A DNA stretch of 64,000 nt from Pseudomonas sp. GD03858. Its GTDB lineage: Bacteria; Pseudomonadota; Gammaproteobacteria; Pseudomonadales; Pseudomonadaceae. Position numbers and translations under genes: made by a program. Below are positions 59,731 to 64,000 of this stretch, piece after piece. The number at the start of each line of letters is the position of its first letter. Position 1 is the stretch's first letter. The notes beneath the pieces were generated by a model that worked only from the letters and a program-made list of their open reading frames with translations, did no database searches and had not been told where the DNA came from. The DNA is taken from contig NZ_JAOCDM010000014.1 in NCBI RefSeq assembly GCF_029840925.1, forward strand, positions 1-64,000, given 5' to 3'.

Positions 59731-60353
59731 GATGTCAGTCCCTTGAAGTAAGAATGAGCGGTTTCAGGTAGGTCGGTGCACAGCGTGAGATTGGCTGAGC
59801 CCTGGAAGGCTTCGAGCAGTCGCCACAGCGGCAGGTGATCGCGGCCATGCAGCTCCGAGGACACGACGCAGACCTGTTTGCCCAGGCCCAGAAGGTCGGC
59901 GAGCTGAGCCGGCGAGTACCACTCGGCGGCGAAACTGTCGAGCCACACGCCGTCGGCCTCGTCCAGCCAGGCCGGCACGGGTTCGACGTCGCTCTGACGG
60001 GTGTAGGTGCGCACACCACTGGCCAGGTAGGCGCGCATGTCCGGCACGGCCATGTCGAAGACGAACCAGTTGCTGTGACCGTGGGCTTCGAAGGCGGCCT
60101 TGAGCGGGGCGCAAAGACCGTCGGCCTTGATGTTCATGGCCAGTGGCAGGTTGCGCCCGGCCATGATGGTCAGCAGCTCGTCCAGGGACATTTCACTGCC
60201 ATCGGGCATGTCGTGCGAAATGACCAGGCGCCCAGCCACGTCACGTACGTCGGTTTCGGTGCCGAACCCAAGGTCGAACGAGCGCTGGAAGGCCACCTTC
60301 AGGTTGCGCTCGGGCTTTTCCAGCCAGTAGCCGCGGTGACTGATGATCTGCAT
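59727..60353 (-). CDS. Glycerophosphodiester phosphodiesterase-like protein
   Basis: A 208-residue TIM-barrel-like protein with the GDPD signature: IISHRGYW at the N-terminus, FGTETDVRDV and VISHDMP, which carry the metal and general acid/base residues. It is shorter than usual GDPDs (about 240-250). A cytosolic place (no signal peptide) in this operon suggests it acts on a glycerophosphoryl or sugar phosphodiester intermediate. It overlaps the HAD gene and is 6 bases after the nucleotidyltransferase gene. Confidence 0.8.
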   Translation of the reverse strand: MQIISHRGYWLEKPERNLKVAFQRSFDLGFGTETDVRDVAGRLVISHDMPDGSEMSLDELLTIMAGRNLPLAMNIKADGLCAPLKAAFEAHGHSNWFVFDMAVPDMRAYLASGVRTYTRQSDVEPVPAWLDEADGVWLDSFAAEWYSPAQLADLLGLGKQVCVVSSELHGRDHLPLWRLLEAFQGSANLTLCTDLPETAHSYFKGLTS

Positions 60354-60359
60354 GATGGC

Positions 60360-61115
60360 TCAGCGTCCTGCGCAGGCTTTTTGGCTGAGCGGCAGCTCGA
60401 GGAACAGGTTCAGGTCCGCCGGGATGCCCAGGCCGTACATGCCTGCGGCCTCGGAACCGATGTTGTAGTGAATGACCCGGGCCTGGTCCTCGATCATTTC
60501 GTTGTAGGCGGGCGCGACGTAGAACTCGCCATTGACGCGCAGCTCTTTCTCGAACATCGATTCGATGGCTGCGATCAGCTGGCGGCCGCTGCGGAAGTTG
60601 TAGATGCCGACAGTGGCTTCGTCGGAAATCACTTCCTTCTCGACCACACGGTTGATGAGACCATTTTCGGCAAAGCCGACGAAGGACCACTTGGGGTCGT
60701 CTGCCTTCATGGTCATGATCAGGCCGTCGGCGTCCTGCGCCTGCATGGCGTGCAGGTAGTCATTGATGTCGACATCGACGTACTGGTCGCTGTTGGCGAT
60801 CATCACCGGGTCGTTGCTGTCGATCAGTTCCTTGGCCGCATAGACGGTGCAGGCGGCGCCTTCGGTGAGGCCGTCCAGCTCGACGATGGCGCAGCCCGGC
60901 GCCCAGCTTTCGAGCTTCTCCTTCAGGCCGTAGGCTTGTACATGGGCAGCCTGGCAGATGAAGATGAAACGGTGCTCGCAGGCAGGCGTCAGGTTGTCGA
61001 TGACCACCTTGATCATCGGCACCGAATGTACTGGGATCAGCGGTTTCGGGTCGGCGTAGCCTGCTTTGGCGAAACGGCTTCCAGCGCCGGCCATGGGAAC
61101 GACAATATTAAGCAT
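60360..61115 (-). CDS. Sugar/polyol-phosphate nucleotidyltransferase
   Basis: A 251-residue enzyme with the canonical loop PMAGAGSRFAKAGY (near residues 7-20), PKPLIPVHSVPMI, and metal aspartate in ANSDQYV (D110), then VEKEVISDEATVGIYNF. It should join a phosphorylated sugar or polyol to a nucleotide. It follows the exporter ATPase gene after 11 bases. Substrate unknown; the nearby GDPD-like and HAD genes hint at a phosphorylated alcohol. Confidence 0.88.
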   Translation of the reverse strand: MLNIVVPMAGAGSRFAKAGYADPKPLIPVHSVPMIKVVIDNLTPACEHRFIFICQAAHVQAYGLKEKLESWAPGCAIVELDGLTEGAACTVYAAKELIDSNDPVMIANSDQYVDVDINDYLHAMQAQDADGLIMTMKADDPKWSFVGFAENGLINRVVEKEVISDEATVGIYNFRSGRQLIAAIESMFEKELRVNGEFYVAPAYNEMIEDQARVIHYNIGSEAAGMYGLGIPADLNLFLELPLSQKACAGR

Positions 61116-61126
61116 CTGCTACTCCT

Positions 61127-61828
61127 TCACTGGCGTACGAGGTACTCGTCGTACGCGTCTACGACGTCACTGGCCGGGCCGATCATCTGCACCCGTCCGT
61201 CCTTGAGCCAGCACACTCGAGTGCACAGCTCCCTGATGCGTGGCGAATCGTGCGAAACGAACACGACCGTCTGGTTGCCCGTCATCATGTCTCGCATGGT
61301 GGCCTCGGCCTTGTCGCGGAAATGGCCGTCGCCGACACTGAGCACCTCGTCCAGCAGGATCACGTCCGGGCGCGAGTGCATGGAGATGGCAAAGCCCAGG
61401 CGCGCCTTCATGCCGGTGGAGTAGCTGCGCACCGGTACCTGCGCGCTGGCATGCAGTTCGGCGTAGTCGAGGATCGCGTCACTCAACTCATGCATGCGCT
61501 TGCGGCTCATGCCCATCAACATGCCACTGAGGACGATGTTGTCCCGGGCATCGAGGTTCTCGTCGAAGCCCAGCTGCAGATTCAGCAGCGATACGTTGGG
61601 GACCGACTGCACCAGGCGTCCGCGCGTCGGCTGGTAGATGCCGGCGAGGACCTTGAGCAGCGTGCTCTTGCCGGCTCCGTTGCTGCCGACCACGCCAAAC
61701 GTCTCGCCCTTGGCGATGGCGAAGGACAGGTCATGAAGCACGGTGGTCGAGCTGCGCGACAGCAGGCGCAGGCCATTGCGGAACGTCAGCGATACGGATT
61801 CAGCCGTCAGGGCGGCGTGGGTGCTCAT
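61127..61828 (-). CDS. wzt: Polysaccharide ABC exporter ATPase (short Wzt/KpsT type)
   Basis: A 233-residue ATPase: Walker A GSNGAGKST, signature YSTGMKARLGFA and Walker B VILLDEVLSVGD. It ends right after the nucleotide-binding domain, so it lacks the glycan-binding extension seen in the Wzt at 46820-48172. That means export need not wait for a terminal cap, as in KpsMT-type capsules. It overlaps the permease gene by 4 bases. Confidence 0.92.
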   Translation of the reverse strand: MSTHAALTAESVSLTFRNGLRLLSRSSTTVLHDLSFAIAKGETFGVVGSNGAGKSTLLKVLAGIYQPTRGRLVQSVPNVSLLNLQLGFDENLDARDNIVLSGMLMGMSRKRMHELSDAILDYAELHASAQVPVRSYSTGMKARLGFAISMHSRPDVILLDEVLSVGDGHFRDKAEATMRDMMTGNQTVVFVSHDSPRIRELCTRVCWLKDGRVQMIGPASDVVDAYDEYLVRQ

Positions 61829-62613
61829 TTGCTCAGTGCCATGGCGTAGGCGTTCTTGTTTCGTGACAGGAATAGCGTGGCGAGCGCGAACAGCAGCACG
61901 GCCCCGCCCAGCAGTGCCAGCAGGTCGCCTGGCAGCGGTGCGCGGCCATGCATCAAGGCGTCGCGATACATGGAAATCAGGGCGGCGAGCGGGTTGAAGT
62001 CGAGCAGCCAGCCGAACTCAGCCGGAATGTTGGCTTTGTCGTAGAACACGCCGGAGGCGAACATCAGGAACTGCAGGCTGGTGGCGATGATGATGCGCAG
62101 GTCGGGCATGAAGGGAATGAGCCCGGCGACAAAGACGCCCACTGCCGCCGTGAGCACCAGTTGCACCATGGCAATCAGCGGTACGTAGAGCCAGGACCAG
62201 CTTGGCGTGACGCCGATCAGGCACAGGAGCAGCAGGAGCAAGGCGACGACCAGCGCTTCCTTGACCAGATCCTTGAATATCGATGTCAACGGAAAGATCA
62301 GAGGGTCGATTCGACAGTGTTCGAGAATGTGCTTTTTCTCGTAGATGGAGTCGACGCAGTTCATCACGCTCTTGTTGAACCAGGTCCAGAACGTGACGCC
62401 GATGATCAGGAAGACGGCGAAGTTCTCCACCCGAATTTGCAGCAGGTGGCCGAACACGACGTAGTAGATGCTGAGCAGGAGAAGGGGCTCGAGTATCCAC
62501 CAGGCAAAACCCAGGCGGGTTCTGGTGGACTCTGACTTGAGCCCGAGGCGGGCGCGCTCCAACGATATCTGCACGATCGGCCAGATACTTCTGCGTCCTT
62601 GCAACCAGCTCAC
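61825..62613 (-). CDS. wzm: Polysaccharide ABC exporter permease (Wzm/KpsM type)
   Basis: A 262-residue ABC-2 permease with six membrane helices; RARLGLKSESTRTRLGFAWWILEPLL is the family's N-terminal amphipathic segment. It pairs with the short ATPase just downstream. The start is GTG 62613. It differs clearly from the permease at 46009-46830, so the two exporters are not a recent duplication. Confidence 0.9.
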   Translation of the reverse strand: MSWLQGRRSIWPIVQISLERARLGLKSESTRTRLGFAWWILEPLLLLSIYYVVFGHLLQIRVENFAVFLIIGVTFWTWFNKSVMNCVDSIYEKKHILEHCRIDPLIFPLTSIFKDLVKEALVVALLLLLLCLIGVTPSWSWLYVPLIAMVQLVLTAAVGVFVAGLIPFMPDLRIIIATSLQFLMFASGVFYDKANIPAEFGWLLDFNPLAALISMYRDALMHGRAPLPGDLLALLGGAVLLFALATLFLSRNKNAYAMALSK

Positions 62614-62643
62614 AACCCTGCCCCGCTGAATTTTAAAGCGCGC

Positions 62644-62672
62644 ATCCTATTCGAATGATGGCATTTCGTCCA
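62644..62672 (-). promoter_or_regulatory. Candidate sigma70 promoter for the minus-strand exporter operon
   Basis: On the minus strand, TGGACG (62672-62667) and TAGGAT (62649-62644) are separated by exactly 17 bases, each matching four of six consensus positions. They lie in the 89-base gap between manC and the permease gene, about 30 bases before the GTG start. Read-through from manC is equally possible. Confidence 0.4.
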
Positions 62673-62702
62673 GCGATTGCTACAACAATATGACTGATTA
62701 GT

Positions 62703-64000
62703 TCAATCGGATTGATGAGCGGTTTGCTGTGAGAAATTTCTGAAAATTCGTTGGTATTTATCCTCGAACCGTACGATATCGTCCTCGCCAAGGTACGCCC
62801 CGGACTGCACTTCGATCAGTTCGAGCGGTACTTTGCCCGGGTTGGAGAGGGAGTGCCTGGCCCCCAGCGGAATGTAGGTCGACTGGTTCTCGGTGAGGAT
62901 CATCTCGACGTCATTGCAGACGACCCTGGCTGTGCCGCTGACGACCACCCAATGCTCGGCGCGGTGGTAGTGCAGTTGCAGGGAAAGGCTTTCGCCGGGC
63001 TCGACGGTGATGCGTTTGACCTGATAGCGCTCGCCGCAGTCGATGGTGTCGTAGTAGCCCCAGGGGCGGTTGACCAGTGAGTGGCTGGCATACTCGTTGC
63101 GCTGGTTGGCCTGCAACTGCCTGACGACCTCGCCGACCTGTTGGCTATCCTCCTTGCGCGCCACCAGCACGGCATCCTTGGTCTCGATCACGACCAGATC
63201 CTCCACGCCGACCGTCGTCACCAGGCGGTGGTGCGACTGGATCAGGCTGTTGCGGGTGGCGAACGCCAGCACGTCGCCTTCGATGGCGTTGTCGGCGGCG
63301 TCGCGTGGCCTGGCTTCCCAGATCGACGCCCAGCTACCCAGGTCGCTCCAGCCTGCATCCAGTGGCACAACCAGCGCATCGTCGACATGTTCCATCACTG
63401 CGTGGTCGATCGACTGCGCCGGGCAGCAGGCGAACTGTTCGGCCTGCACATGCAGGAAGTAGTTGTCCTCCTGAGCGTGGAGCAAGGCGTTGCGGCAGCA
63501 ATCGAGAATGTCGGGCCGCAGGCGTTGCAGTTCGTCGAGCAGGCGCGAGGCACGGAACATGAACATGCCGCTGTTCCACAGGTGGCGACCACTGGCGACA
63601 TAGGCCTCGGCCACGTCCTGCGAAGGTTTCTCGCGAAAGGCCAGCAGTGGGTAGCCGCCTTCGATGTAGGTCTCGCCGTACTGGATATAGCCGAAACCCG
63701 TTTCCGCGCGCACCGGCTTGATGCCGAATGTCACCAGCCGGCCCAGGCTGGCGTGCGGCAGGGCGACTTCGATGGCGCGCTGAAAGGCGGCCTGATCCTC
63801 GATGTAGTGGTCGGCCGCCAGCACCAGGAGTATGGGATCCTGCGCATCGCGCTGCGCCTGCTGCGCATCGCGCTGCGCCTGCAGCGCTGCGAGCGCAATG
63901 GCTGGCGCGGTATTGCGCGCCATCGGCTCGAGAATGATCCTGCGGCTGTCGCGCCGTGCCTGGCGCAGTTGCTCGGCCACGACGAAGCGATACTCCTCGT
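62703..64000 (-). CDS. manC: Mannose-1-phosphate guanylyltransferase / mannose-6-phosphate isomerase (5' end beyond window)
   Basis: The reverse-strand frame stays open to the right edge, so the gene starts beyond it; 432 codons are visible of an enzyme usually about 480 long. The C-terminal part is complete: cupin-type isomerase domain with RPWGYYDTIDCGERYQVKRI, LQLHYHRAEHWVVVSGTA and YIPLGARHSLSNPG. The guanylyltransferase part shows MARNTAPAIALAAL, LVLAADHYIED, FGYIQYG and EKPSQDVAEAY. It makes GDP-mannose. In P. aeruginosa the related wbpW precedes wzm and wzt in the A-band operon. Confidence 0.93.
   Translation of the reverse strand, partial: EEYRFVVAEQLRQARRDSRRIILEPMARNTAPAIALAALQAQRDAQQAQRDAQDPILLVLAADHYIEDQAAFQRAIEVALPHASLGRLVTFGIKPVRAETGFGYIQYGETYIEGGYPLLAFREKPSQDVAEAYVASGRHLWNSGMFMFRASRLLDELQRLRPDILDCCRNALLHAQEDNYFLHVQAEQFACCPAQSIDHAVMEHVDDALVVPLDAGWSDLGSWASIWEARPRDAADNAIEGDVLAFATRNSLIQSHHRLVTTVGVEDLVVIETKDAVLVARKEDSQQVGEVVRQLQANQRNEYASHSLVNRPWGYYDTIDCGERYQVKRITVEPGESLSLQLHYHRAEHWVVVSGTARVVCNDVEMILTENQSTYIPLGARHSLSNPGKVPLELIEVQSGAYLGEDDIVRFEDKYQRIFRNFSQQTAHQSD
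63841..63882. repeat. Perfect 21-base tandem duplication inside manC
   Basis: The unit TGCGCATCGCGCTGCGCCTGC (21 bases, start 63841) occurs twice without change (63841-63861 and 63862-63882). It encodes a repeated AQRDAQ in the region between the substrate-entry helix and the LVLAADH motif, in frame. Confidence 0.95.

Noticed and set aside
46009..62613. The two wzm/wzt pairs as a duplicated exporter
   Set aside because: Permease N-termini and ATPase lengths (450 versus 233 residues) differ clearly; they look independently acquired.

Overview
The window is chromosomal DNA from a GC-rich gammaproteobacterium, almost certainly a Pseudomonas of the P. putida group. The evidence is the housekeeping gene order (fumC, trhO, yciK-type SDR, mupP, ubiG, mtaD, mtnA, gyrA, serC, pheA, tyrA-aroA fusion, cmk, rpsA, ihfB), the mupP gene, and putida-type REP palindromes (core near TAGGAGCGGCC...GTCGCGAAAGG). 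The species cannot be fixed from sequence alone.

Region 1 (1-26883) is conserved core. fumC runs off the left edge. It is followed by a DUF2059 exported protein, a BolA-like protein, TrhO, a DsbA-family oxidoreductase, an ABC exporter, a membrane GGDEF-EAL protein and a TenA/PqqC-like protein. On the minus strand come an SDR, mupP, ubiG and mtaD. Then, on the plus strand, mtnA, gyrA and the serC-pheA-tyrA/aroA-cmk-rpsA aromatic/translation supraoperon, ihfB, a LapA-domain protein and a beta-CASP metallo-nuclease. REP elements, hairpin terminators and a 7-bp tandem repeat lie between genes.

Region 2 (26990-40914) is the O-specific antigen locus between ihfB and wbpM, the same chromosomal slot as in P. 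aeruginosa. It holds wzz, wzx, wzy, a GT4 transferase, the UDP-L-FucNAc genes fnlABC, a WbuB-like transferase, a 4-keto-sugar reductase, wbpL and wbpM. From fnlA to wbpM the order is that of P. aeruginosa serotype O11 (wbjBCDEF-wbpL-wbpM), so a Wzx/Wzy-made O unit containing L-FucNAc and a D-FucNAc/D-QuiNAc-type first sugar is expected.

Region 3 (41340-51218) is a second polysaccharide module added downstream of wbpM. It has a GT2 (probable rhamnosyltransferase), the dTDP-L-rhamnose genes rfbBDAC, an ABC exporter (wzm, and wzt with a C-terminal carbohydrate-binding extension) and a 1010-residue protein. That protein joins a methyltransferase, a long heptad coiled coil, a WbsX/GH99-like domain and an RgpF-like domain. 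The layout suggests a rhamnose-containing polymer whose end is methylated and recognised by Wzt.

Region 4 (51255-64000, minus strand) is a third, tightly overlapped operon: manC (partial), a second ABC exporter without the Wzt extension, two nucleotidyltransferase-fold proteins, a GDPD-like protein, an HAD phosphatase, a cupin, two unrecognised proteins (591 and 205 residues), a Tat-like small protein plus a GMC oxidoreductase, a WavE-family protein, a lipoprotein and a GT4 transferase. This is the least familiar part of the window and the best candidate for an undescribed glycan pathway. WbpL is the only initiating transferase visible, so all three assembly lines may share it.
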